Positions 9,111 through 16,710 of a stretch of DNA of 20,148 nucleotides are shown one piece after another. The position numbers and the translations under genes are program-made. The stretch is from Prevotella sp. (GTDB lineage: Bacteria; Bacteroidota; Bacteroidia; Bacteroidales; Bacteroidaceae). The stretch is taken from positions 1 through 20,148 of the forward strand of contig JAILAA010000047.1 of assembly GCA_024681875.1 (NCBI GenBank). The letters are read 5' to 3'. The number at the start of each line of letters is the position of its first letter. The first letter of the stretch is position 1. A model generated the notes under the pieces. The model had not been told where the DNA came from. It was given only the letters and a program-made list of their open reading frames with translations, and made no database searches.

Positions 9111-11987
9111 ATGCGCCGCCTTATCTTATCATTTATCATTTATCAATTATCATTGAGCGGCATAGCCGCGCAGGAAACCAAGCGCCTCTACCTCAGCGGC
9201 ACAGGCTGCGACGATATGGTGGAGTGGGACTTCCAATGCACCGACGGGCGTAACAGCGGAGAGTGGACAAAGATTGGCGTTCCCTCATGCTGGGAACTGC
9301 AGGGCTTTGGCACCTACCAATACGGGATGCGGTTCTACGGCAAGGCTTCGCCCGAAGGCATTGCCAACGAGAAAGGTCTGTACAAGACCGAGTTCACCCT
9401 GCCGCAGGAATGGCAAGGTCGTCAGATACAACTGGTCTTCGAGGCCGTCTTCACCGATGCCAACGTCACCATCAACGGGCGCAAGGCTGGCGCTGGCCTC
9501 TATCAGGGCGGCTTTACGCGGCACACCATCGACGTGAGCGACCGCGTGTTCTTCGGTCCGAAGAAGAAAAACCGCTTAGAGGTGGAAGTCTCGAAGGAGA
9601 GCGCCAACGCACAGGTGAACCTCGCTGAGCGCCGTGCCGACTACTGGAACTTCGGCGGCATCTGGCGCCCTGTCTTTATCGTGGCAAAGCCCTTGCAGAA
9701 CATCAGTCGCGTGGCCATCAACGCAGGTATGGACGGCCGCTTCCAAGCTGACGTTTTCCTCAGCCGCGCCCTGCCAGGCTGTTCAGTATGTGTCGATGTC
9801 ATCGACATCAAAGGGAAAAAGGCAGCCGCCAGCCCCGCCATCACCATCGCCGGTGACCAGGCTCATCACGACTTCACCGTCAACAGCCCCCTACTCTGGA
9901 CGGCTGAGACGCCCAACCTCTACACCGCCGTCTTCACGCTGAAGGACGCCCAAGGCAAGCCCCTCCACGTCGAGCGCCAGCGCTTCGGTTTCCGCACCAT
10001 TGAATACCGCCACAGCTACAGTCCCACCCCCGAAGGAAGGGGAGCTGTCGGGAAGGAAGCCTCCCCTTTGGGGGAAGGTTCGGAGGGGGCTGACGGCGTT
10101 TTCATCAACGGCCAGAAAGTCATCATGAAGGGCGTCAACCGCCACTCGTTCCGCCCTGAAAGCGGCCGCACCCTTTCCAAGGCGAAGAACATCGAGGACG
10201 TACTGCTCATCAAGTCGATGAACATGAACGCCGTGCGCCTCAGTCATTACCCCGCCGACCCCGAGTTCCTGGACGCCTGCGACTCCCTCGGTCTCTACGT
10301 GGAATGTGAACTGCCGGGCTGGCACTGGGCACACGAGACCATCGTCGGCACGCAGATTGCCGAGGAGATGGTCATGCGCGACGTCAACCACCCCAGCATC
10401 ATCTTCTGGAGCAACGGCAACGAGGGCGGTTTCAACTACGAGCTGGCGCCCGTCTTCCAGCGCTTTGACCCTCAGCAGCGTGTCGTCCTCTACCCCTGGG
10501 CCAATCGCAACGGCTTCGAGACAAAGCATTACCGTTCATGGGGCGAGACGGCAGAGTATATGCGCCAGAAAGAGATTTTCATGCCCACTGAGTTCCTGCA
10601 TGGTCTTTACGACGGCGGCCACGGGGCCGGCCTGAAGGACTATTGGGATCTGATGATGTCGAACCCACGCTGTGCAGGCGGTTTCCTTTGGGACTTGATG
10701 GACCAGGCCGTGTTGCGTACTGACCAAGGCGGTCTTCTCGATCCTGTCGGCAATTTCGGCTCCGACGGCATCGTCGGCCCGCACATGGAGAAGGAGGGCT
10801 CGTTCTATACTATTAAAGAAGTGTGGAGCCCTGTCCAGTTGTCTGTCACCACCAACACCATCTTCATCAAGAATCTCTACGACTTCACGAACTTGAAGGA
10901 CTGCCGGTTTACCTATCAATACCTGAATATGCCAACGTTTGGCGAAAGGAAGGTCAGCGTGGTTAGCGAGGGTACACTGAAGTCGCCAGATGTGAAGCCT
11001 GGCGATGAGGCCTATTTGGATACACCAAAGGGTGAGGGCGACGTGCTGCAGATAACGGCCACCGATCCGTATGGCGAAGAAATCTTTACCTGGAGTACCC
11101 GTATGAGAAGCACTTCTTCTCTCTTCAACGGTTCCCCGACAGCCACAACCACAGAGACAGACGGCCAGCTGACAGTCAAGGCCGCCGACAAGACCTATAC
11201 TTTCTCTAAGAAAGACGGACGTCTCGTCAGCGTGCAGACGGCCGGCCGTACCATCGCCATTGGCAACGGTCCGCGCTTCGTGGCTGCCAAGCGCAGTGAC
11301 CGCTCGCAGGACGGTTTTTACAATCATGACGACAAGGAGGCATTCCAGAAGAAGACACAGTATACCGAGTATGCTGACCAAGGCGTCTTCAACGGTTTTG
11401 AGTTCAAGGACGGCACACTGAAGGCCAACTACAGACATGGTAGCCTCTACACTGTGGACTGGCACTTCCAAGACGACGGCTCCGTACAGTTAGTCGCTCG
11501 CTACGACTTCAACGGCGTGGTCGACCTGATGGGCATCTGCTTCGACTACCCCGAGGACAAAGTCAAAGGCAAGCACTGGGTAGGCTGCGGCCCCTACCGC
11601 GTGTGGCAGAACCGCATGGAAGGCCCGCAGTACGGCTATTGGCAGACCGTCTACAACGACCCCATCCCCGGTGAGAGCTGGGACTATCCTGAGTTTAAGG
11701 GCTATTTTGCCGGTGTGAAATGGATGCAGATAGAGACGGCTGAGGGCAAGATTGGCATCCAGCCTACACTGCCCCGCAGTGGCGACAGATGCTACGTTGG
11801 TGTCTTCACCCCTCGCGACGGCCGTGACCATATCCTTTACACGCTCCCCGAGACAGGCATTGCGCTCTTTGAAGTCATCCCTGCCATACGCAACAAAGTG
11901 AACACCACCGACCTTAACGGCCCGTCGGCACAGCCTCACTGGTCGAAAGGCATTGGCGTCCTCTCAGCAAGACTTTGGTTCGAATAA
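9111..11987 (+). CDS. Secreted GH2 family glycosidase, specificity uncertain
   Basis: This 958-aa protein is a second GH2 enzyme. After a signal peptide (MRRLILSFIIYQLSLSGIAAQ) come a sugar-binding beta-sandwich (VPSCWELQGFGTYQYG; FGGIWRPVFIV), an Ig-like domain ending GFRTIEYRH, and a TIM barrel. The acid/base is E438 in FWSNGNEGGFNY and the nucleophile is E494 in MPTEFLHGLYDG. The C-terminal half is long with a beta-sandwich end. GH2 covers beta-galactosidase, mannosidase, glucuronidase and galacturonidase; the style resembles enzymes I associate with rhamnogalacturonan loci, but the substrate cannot be read from sequence. The start is ATG 9111 because it opens the signal peptide. Oddities: the signal-peptide core is a TTATCAT heptamer tract, and residues 304-327 are a repeat insertion just before the barrel. 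GH106 starts one base after the stop. Confidence 0.9.
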   Translation: MRRLILSFIIYQLSLSGIAAQETKRLYLSGTGCDDMVEWDFQCTDGRNSGEWTKIGVPSCWELQGFGTYQYGMRFYGKASPEGIANEKGLYKTEFTLPQEWQGRQIQLVFEAVFTDANVTINGRKAGAGLYQGGFTRHTIDVSDRVFFGPKKKNRLEVEVSKESANAQVNLAERRADYWNFGGIWRPVFIVAKPLQNISRVAINAGMDGRFQADVFLSRALPGCSVCVDVIDIKGKKAAASPAITIAGDQAHHDFTVNSPLLWTAETPNLYTAVFTLKDAQGKPLHVERQRFGFRTIEYRHSYSPTPEGRGAVGKEASPLGEGSEGADGVFINGQKVIMKGVNRHSFRPESGRTLSKAKNIEDVLLIKSMNMNAVRLSHYPADPEFLDACDSLGLYVECELPGWHWAHETIVGTQIAEEMVMRDVNHPSIIFWSNGNEGGFNYELAPVFQRFDPQQRVVLYPWANRNGFETKHYRSWGETAEYMRQKEIFMPTEFLHGLYDGGHGAGLKDYWDLMMSNPRCAGGFLWDLMDQAVLRTDQGGLLDPVGNFGSDGIVGPHMEKEGSFYTIKEVWSPVQLSVTTNTIFIKNLYDFTNLKDCRFTYQYLNMPTFGERKVSVVSEGTLKSPDVKPGDEAYLDTPKGEGDVLQITATDPYGEEIFTWSTRMRSTSSLFNGSPTATTTETDGQLTVKAADKTYTFSKKDGRLVSVQTAGRTIAIGNGPRFVAAKRSDRSQDGFYNHDDKEAFQKKTQYTEYADQGVFNGFEFKDGTLKANYRHGSLYTVDWHFQDDGSVQLVARYDFNGVVDLMGICFDYPEDKVKGKHWVGCGPYRVWQNRMEGPQYGYWQTVYNDPIPGESWDYPEFKGYFAGVKWMQIETAEGKIGIQPTLPRSGDRCYVGVFTPRDGRDHILYTLPETGIALFEVIPAIRNKVNTTDLNGPSAQPHWSKGIGVLSARLWFE
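9126..9169 (+). repeat. Heptamer tract plus hairpin forming the signal-peptide core of the second GH2
   Basis: TTATCAT (9126-9132), TTATCAT (9133-9139), TTATCAA (9140-9146) and TTATCAT (9147-9153) run head to tail. They are followed three bases later by GCGGC-ATA-GCCGC (9157-9169), a 5-bp stem with a 3-nt loop. The block encodes the hydrophobic core and cleavage region of the signal peptide. Confidence 0.8.
10022..10090 (+). repeat. In-frame C-rich/G-rich inverted repeat in the second GH2 gene
   Basis: The element begins with a C-rich run (10023-10031) and ends with a G-rich run (10081-10089). It contains a perfect 8-bp stem, AAGGGGAG (10037-10044) / CTCCCCTT (10061-10068), with a 16-nt loop. 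It encodes residues 304-327 (SPTPEGRGAVGKEASPLGEG...), between the conserved GFRTIEYRH and DGVFINGQKV that are normally nearly contiguous in GH2 proteins. The style matches the fabF-rnc element. Confidence 0.8.
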
Positions 11988-11988
11988 T

Positions 11989-14900
11989 ATGAAGCGACTC
12001 CTCCTATCATTTCTCATTTATTATTTCTCCGTAGGTGTCGGCATCGCCGACACAGACAAGCCCTGGACATTCTGGTACTGGATGTATGGAGCCGTCAGCG
12101 AGGCCGGCATCAAGGCCGACTTGCAGGCCATGAAGGACGTGGGTCTCGGCGGCTGCTATCTCATGCCCATACGAGGCACAGAGGAAGCCCCCTCCAACCT
12201 CCCCCGACTGGAGATGGTTCCGGCGCAGCAATTGTCACCCCGCTTCTGGCAGCTTGTCGACTACGCCATGCAGCAGGCCGACAGTCTCGGACTGCAATTA
12301 GGCTTCCATATTTGCGACGGCTTTGCCCTGGCTGGCGGTCCATGGATCACGCCCGAGGAATCCATGCAGCAAGTAGTGTGGAGCGACACCATCATCGGAC
12401 TTGACAGCCACGGACTTTCACGGATCTTCACGGACAAGACTGTATTTCCACGGATGAAAACAGTACCCGATTCGCTCCTACCTGCCCCTGCCATTAGCCC
12501 TGGTGCTTACTACGAAGACATTGCCACCTTTGTCTGTCCCGTTTGGGGCGATGTCATCGCCCCCACTCCCACTGTCAGCGGCACCATCACACGCGATGAA
12601 AAGGGCACTTTTCGCGCCACGGAGCCAGGCTATATCCAGTATTCCTTCGACCACCCCGTCACAGTGCGCAGCATCGAGTTGTTCCCGTCTGCCAACAACA
12701 TCCAGACACAGCGAATGCTCGTCCAAGCCAGCACCAATGAGAGCGGTACGGCGTTCAGGGAGGTGCGCCAGCTGACGCCACCCCGCCAAGGTTGGCAGAA
12801 CACCAATACCCTTTTGCACCTGCGCCACAACGCCAACCACTACTCCTACTCCCTGCCTGAAACCACAGCCCGTCATTTCCGCTTTGTCTGGACTCCCGAT
12901 GGCTCCGAGCCTGGCGCTGAGGACCTCGATGCCGCAAAGTGGACGCCTGTGCTGAAAATGAACGACATCCGTCTCTCCGCTCAGCCTGTCATCGACCAGT
13001 ACGAGAGTCTCAATGGCAGTTTCTGGCGCCAGCCTAAAAAAGTGATGCAGAATGTGAAGGGCTTGTCACAAAAAGCAGGACAGGAATCACTCTATACCCG
13101 GCAAGTTACAGAAAACAAGTACGTCCGCATCCTGCGTATGGGCCACGCCTCCACTGGCCACACCAACGCCACGGCCGGCGGCGCCAAAGGTTTAGAATGT
13201 GATAAGTTCTCAGCGGTCGCCGTCAGCAAACAGTTAGATAACTGGTTCGGCGCTTTCATGCAACGCCCCCACAGCAATGTGGTGACTTTTATGCACGTTG
13301 ACTCGTGGGAGTGCGGCTCGCAGAACTGGAGCAAGAACTTTGCATCAGAGTTTCTAAAGCGTCGTGGCTACGACCTGGTGCCCTTCCTTCCCGTCTATGC
13401 CGGCGTGCCCATCGAAGGCATGCCCGAAGCGAAGGGTATCGGCCTCACCAGCGAACAAGTGCTTCGCGACGTGCGCTTCACCATCAACGACCTGTTGCAG
13501 GACGTGTTTTTCACAACCGTCGCTGAGAAAGCACGGCAATACGGTGTGCAACTCTCCGCGGAGAGCGTCGCCCCGACAATGGTCAGCGACGGCATGCAGC
13601 ACTACAAGAACGTTGACGCGCCGATGGGTGAGTTTTGGCTGAATTCGCCCACGCACGACAAGCCCAACGACATGCTCGACGCCATCAGCGGCGCCCATGT
13701 CTACGGCAAGAACATTGTTCAGGCAGAAGGCTTCACGGAGGTGCGCGGTGTGTGGGACGAGACGCCGGCCAGCATCAAGACACTGCTTGACCGGCAGCTC
13801 GCTTCAGGCATGAACCGCTTGTTCTTCCACGTCTTCACGCACAACCCGTGGACAGACAAGAAGCCTGGCATGACACTCGATGGAATCGGCGTTTTCTTCC
13901 AGCGCGACCAGACGTGGATGCCCGAGGCGAAAGCTTTTGTCGATTATGTCACGCGCTGTCAGCAATTGCTGCAGAAAGGCTCGCCCGTGGTCGACATCGC
14001 CGTCTATACGGGTGACGACATGCCACGTCGCGCCTGGCGCCCTGAGCAGTTGATTGATATTTTGCCCGGTCTAATAGGCAGTAAACGTGTTGCAGCCGAA
14101 AGAGAACGTCTCTCCAACGTCGGCCAGCCCATGGAGGAAAGTCCTGTAGGTGTGAAGCACAGCGCGAATATTGCCGACCCTGAGAAATGGGTCAACGCCC
14201 TCGGCGGCTATTCCTTCGACTCCATGAATCCCGACGGTCTGCTTCATCAGCCTTTCCACTACTCCATACTCGTGGTGCCACAGCATCTTCAGGTTTCCCC
14301 GGAAGCACAGTCCCGCATCCAAGAGCTCAGAGATCAGGGCGTCACCGTCATTGACAAACCGTATAAAGAGTCAGTCATCGGTGGCCTGCCACCCGATGTG
14401 CAACTGCCACCCGACATCGCCTTCTGTCACCGCCGCGACAGGGCAAAGGACATCTATTTCCTTAGCAACCTACTCGATAAGGAGCAGCGTTTCACCGCCG
14501 TCTTCCGCTGTGACACGAAGAACGTCATGTTCTACGACCCGCTAAAAAACCGCCATTTCATCGATGTGAACGATGTTATAACCAGTGACTCGCTCACCGC
14601 GCTGAACGTGAGGATGCAGCCCCATCAGTCACTGTTCGTCCTCTTTGGCGAAGACAGCATCCGTCCACACGTCAGCGCCCGCTGGCACATGCCGATGATT
14701 GGTCCCGACATGCCGCAGACCGTCTTCAAATGGAAGACCGACGACTGGGAGCTGTTGTTCGAGGAGAATGGCGAGAAGGTGAAGAGCGACACGCTGTTCT
14801 CGTGGGCCGACCACAAAAAAAACACTGTACGCTTCTACAGCGGTCATGTTCGCTACAGCACGACGCTTCACTACCACGGCGAGAACGTCAGAGACCGTGT

Positions 14901-15192
14901 CGTCCTCGACTTGGGTGACGTGCGCGATATTGCCCACGTGTGGCTGAACGGCCGCGACCTGGGCATATTATGGATGCCGCCGTTCACCGTCGATATCGAC
15001 AGTTACCTGCGTGAAGGCAAAAACGAACTGGTGGTTGAGGTGGTGAACACGTGGCACAACGCCCTGCGCGGCGCTGACCTCGGCACACCGCCTTTCGAGG
15101 GCATCTGGACTAACGCGAAGTACCGCACTAAAGGCGACGGTCTCCTTCCTGCCGGACTCCTCGGTCCTGTTATATTAAAGATGGAATTATGA
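11989..15192 (+). CDS. Secreted GH106-type alpha-L-rhamnosidase
   Basis: This 1,067-aa protein should hydrolyse alpha-L-rhamnosides. After a signal peptide (MKRLLLSFLIYYFSVGVGIA) it has the GH106 opening KPWTFWYWMYGAVSEAGI and DLQAMKDVGLGGCYLMP, then LGFHICDGFALAGGPWITPEES, all characteristic of the barrel. Acidic candidates for catalysis are E441 (HVDSWECGSQNW) and E525 (LSAESVAPTM); the pairing is inferred from family knowledge, not tested. The C-terminal beta-sandwich contains VWLNGRDLGILWMPPF and NELVVEVVNTWHNALRG, a galactose-binding-like fold seen in GH106 and GH2. The start at ATG 11989 is one base after the second GH2 stop, and its end overlaps the esterase start (ATGA), so translation is probably coupled. 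Residues 141-157 are encoded by a CACGGA decamer repeat. Confidence 0.85.
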   Translation: MKRLLLSFLIYYFSVGVGIADTDKPWTFWYWMYGAVSEAGIKADLQAMKDVGLGGCYLMPIRGTEEAPSNLPRLEMVPAQQLSPRFWQLVDYAMQQADSLGLQLGFHICDGFALAGGPWITPEESMQQVVWSDTIIGLDSHGLSRIFTDKTVFPRMKTVPDSLLPAPAISPGAYYEDIATFVCPVWGDVIAPTPTVSGTITRDEKGTFRATEPGYIQYSFDHPVTVRSIELFPSANNIQTQRMLVQASTNESGTAFREVRQLTPPRQGWQNTNTLLHLRHNANHYSYSLPETTARHFRFVWTPDGSEPGAEDLDAAKWTPVLKMNDIRLSAQPVIDQYESLNGSFWRQPKKVMQNVKGLSQKAGQESLYTRQVTENKYVRILRMGHASTGHTNATAGGAKGLECDKFSAVAVSKQLDNWFGAFMQRPHSNVVTFMHVDSWECGSQNWSKNFASEFLKRRGYDLVPFLPVYAGVPIEGMPEAKGIGLTSEQVLRDVRFTINDLLQDVFFTTVAEKARQYGVQLSAESVAPTMVSDGMQHYKNVDAPMGEFWLNSPTHDKPNDMLDAISGAHVYGKNIVQAEGFTEVRGVWDETPASIKTLLDRQLASGMNRLFFHVFTHNPWTDKKPGMTLDGIGVFFQRDQTWMPEAKAFVDYVTRCQQLLQKGSPVVDIAVYTGDDMPRRAWRPEQLIDILPGLIGSKRVAAERERLSNVGQPMEESPVGVKHSANIADPEKWVNALGGYSFDSMNPDGLLHQPFHYSILVVPQHLQVSPEAQSRIQELRDQGVTVIDKPYKESVIGGLPPDVQLPPDIAFCHRRDRAKDIYFLSNLLDKEQRFTAVFRCDTKNVMFYDPLKNRHFIDVNDVITSDSLTALNVRMQPHQSLFVLFGEDSIRPHVSARWHMPMIGPDMPQTVFKWKTDDWELLFEENGEKVKSDTLFSWADHKKNTVRFYSGHVRYSTTLHYHGENVRDRVVLDLGDVRDIAHVWLNGRDLGILWMPPFTVDIDSYLREGKNELVVEVVNTWHNALRGADLGTPPFEGIWTNAKYRTKGDGLLPAGLLGPVILKMEL
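12004..12053 (+). repeat. Degenerate heptamer tract plus hairpin in the GH106 signal peptide
   Basis: CTATCAT, TTCTCAT, TTATTAT and TTCTCCG (12004-12031) keep a 7-bp spacing. Three bases later GTGTCGGC-ATC-GCCGACAC (12035-12053) forms a perfect 8-bp stem with a 3-nt loop. It parallels the preceding gene's signal-peptide module and the two inter-genic ones near ruvB. Confidence 0.65.
12409..12458 (+). repeat. In-frame CACGGA decamer repeat in the GH106 gene
   Basis: CACGGACTTT (12409), CACGGATCTT (12419), CACGGACAAG (12429), a diverged unit (12439) and CACGGATGAA (12449) keep an exact 10-bp phase. They encode HGLSRIFTDKTVFPRMK, between the conserved SMQQVVWSDTI and YYEDIATFVCPV blocks of the barrel, so the tract probably forms a surface loop. 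Confidence 0.85.
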
Positions 15193-16640
15193 AAACTGAA
15201 GATATGATGAAACGGATTATCTGCGTATTATTTGTTTTTATCGCTATTTCGGCGAAGGCAGAGATCAAATTGCCGGCGTTCTTTTCCGATGGCATGGTGC
15301 TGCAACAACAGACAGAATGTCTCCTTTGGGGTACAGCCACAAAAAATGCCACTATCAGCATCACTACGTCCTGGGATGACCAGACTTATCAGGTGACAGC
15401 CGCCAATGACGGCTCCTTCGAAGTGATGCTACACACACCCGAGGCCGGTGGTCCCTTCACAATTACCCTTAATGAGAAGCATCCGCGAAACACATCTCTC
15501 ACCTCTCACCTCTCACCCCTTACTATCCAGGCTTATATCGGCGAAGTGTGGCTGTGCTCTGGACAGTCGAACATGGAGATGCAGATGAAGGGCTACAAGG
15601 CGCAGCCTGTGGAGGGCGCCACCGAGGTACTGCTCGACTGTGCCGACCCGCTGTTGCATTTCTTCACCGTGAAGCGCTTGGCCTCACTGATACCAAAAGA
15701 CGACGTGGAGGGAACATGGAGCGAGGCCGCCACGGCCAGCGTGCGCGACTTCTCCGCCACAGCCTATTTCTTCGGTCGTGCATTGCGCCGCCAGCTCGGC
15801 GTGCCCGTCGGCCTCATCTGCACGGCCTTTGGCGGCTCGGCCTGCGAAGCGTGGATGAAGGCCGACTGGCTGAAGGCTTTCCCGAAGGTACAGCAGGTCA
15901 TTACCGAGGACGACGTCAAGAAACTGCAGCAACGCTGTCCCACCGCTCTCTTCAACGGACAACTGTCACCACTTATCGGTTATGGCATCCGTGGTGCCAT
16001 CTGGTATCAGGGCGAGGACAACGTGCCCCGCTGTGCTTTCTACGCCCCGCTCCTTTCGCGCATGATTCAAGGCTGGCGCGAAGAATGGCGGCAGGGTGAC
16101 TTCCCTTTCTATTATTGTCAGATAGCTCCCTTCGACTACAGCGTCACCGACTGGGCATTGTACAACAGTGCTCTGCTACGCGAACAACAGGCGATGGTGG
16201 AGAAAAACGTCAGCAACTGTCGCATGGCAGTGTTGCTCGACGTGGGTCTGAAGGACGTCATCCATCCAAGGAAGAAACGCATCGCCGGCGAGCGCCTGGC
16301 GCTCTTGGCGCTCAGCAACACCTACGGTGTGAAGGGCCTGCCCGAATTCGCCACTTATTCTTCCGTGGAATTCAAGAACGACACCGCCGTCGTGGCCTTC
16401 GACCGCTCCAAGGAGTGGGTGTACTTCGAGAACGGCTCGTACAGCGACAACTTCGAGATTGCCGGTGCCGACCGTGTTTTCCATCCTGCCAAGGCTTGGG
16501 TCAACCGCAACCGCGTCTACGTGACTAGTGCCGACGTGAAACAGCCTGTCGCCGTGCGCTATGCCTTCCATGACTGGGTCGTGGGCGACCTCATGCACGA
16601 CGGCCTGCCCGTCTCGTCCTTCCGCACAGACGAATGGTAG
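15189..16640 (+). CDS. Secreted SGNH carbohydrate esterase (sialate O-acetylesterase type)
   Basis: This 483-aa protein removes acetyl groups from sugars. The serine nucleophile is S127 in GEVWLCSGQSNMEM, and the Asp-x-x-His part of the triad is D356/H359 in GLKDVIHPRKK. Other blocks (ICTAFGGSACEAWM, IRGAIWYQGEDN) are standard for the SASA domain. A signal peptide is visible in MMKRIICVLFVFIAISAKAE, so it is exported. I use ATG 15189 because it overlaps the GH106 stop as ATGA; ATG 15204 or 15207 would also give a good signal peptide. Such proteins are often called sialate esterases, but beside rhamnosidase and galactosidase genes a role on acetylated plant pectin or hemicellulose is more likely. 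About 13 residues of the N-terminal domain are encoded by a TCACCTC heptamer tract. Confidence 0.88.
   Translation: MKTEDMMKRIICVLFVFIAISAKAEIKLPAFFSDGMVLQQQTECLLWGTATKNATISITTSWDDQTYQVTAANDGSFEVMLHTPEAGGPFTITLNEKHPRNTSLTSHLSPLTIQAYIGEVWLCSGQSNMEMQMKGYKAQPVEGATEVLLDCADPLLHFFTVKRLASLIPKDDVEGTWSEAATASVRDFSATAYFFGRALRRQLGVPVGLICTAFGGSACEAWMKADWLKAFPKVQQVITEDDVKKLQQRCPTALFNGQLSPLIGYGIRGAIWYQGEDNVPRCAFYAPLLSRMIQGWREEWRQGDFPFYYCQIAPFDYSVTDWALYNSALLREQQAMVEKNVSNCRMAVLLDVGLKDVIHPRKKRIAGERLALLALSNTYGVKGLPEFATYSSVEFKNDTAVVAFDRSKEWVYFENGSYSDNFEIAGADRVFHPAKAWVNRNRVYVTSADVKQPVAVRYAFHDWVVGDLMHDGLPVSSFRTDEW
15491..15528 (+). repeat. In-frame TCACCTC heptamer tract in the esterase gene
   Basis: A pyrimidine-only tract of TCACCTC units with no purine partner arm nearby. 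It encodes [13 protein letters not shown] just before AYIGEVWLCSGQS. The 25 nt at 15492-15516 are identical to 8391-8415 in the beta-galactosidase gene. Confidence 0.85.
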
Positions 16641-16650
16641 GCTTTTGACA

Positions 16651-16710
16651 ACGAATTTTACGAATCATACGAATTACAGGTTCACCGCTACAACGAATTA
16701 TACGAAAATA
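16651..16710 (+). repeat. ACGAATTNT nonamer repeat before the beta-helix gene
   Basis: ACGAATTTT (16651), ACGAATCAT (16660) and ACGAATTAC (16669) are in 9-bp phase. After a 15-nt interruption, ACGAATTAT (16693) and ACGAAAATA (16702) follow. The tract fills the 69-nt gap after the esterase and runs directly into the start codon at 16710, so the last unit supplies the A of the ATG. Confidence 0.85.
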
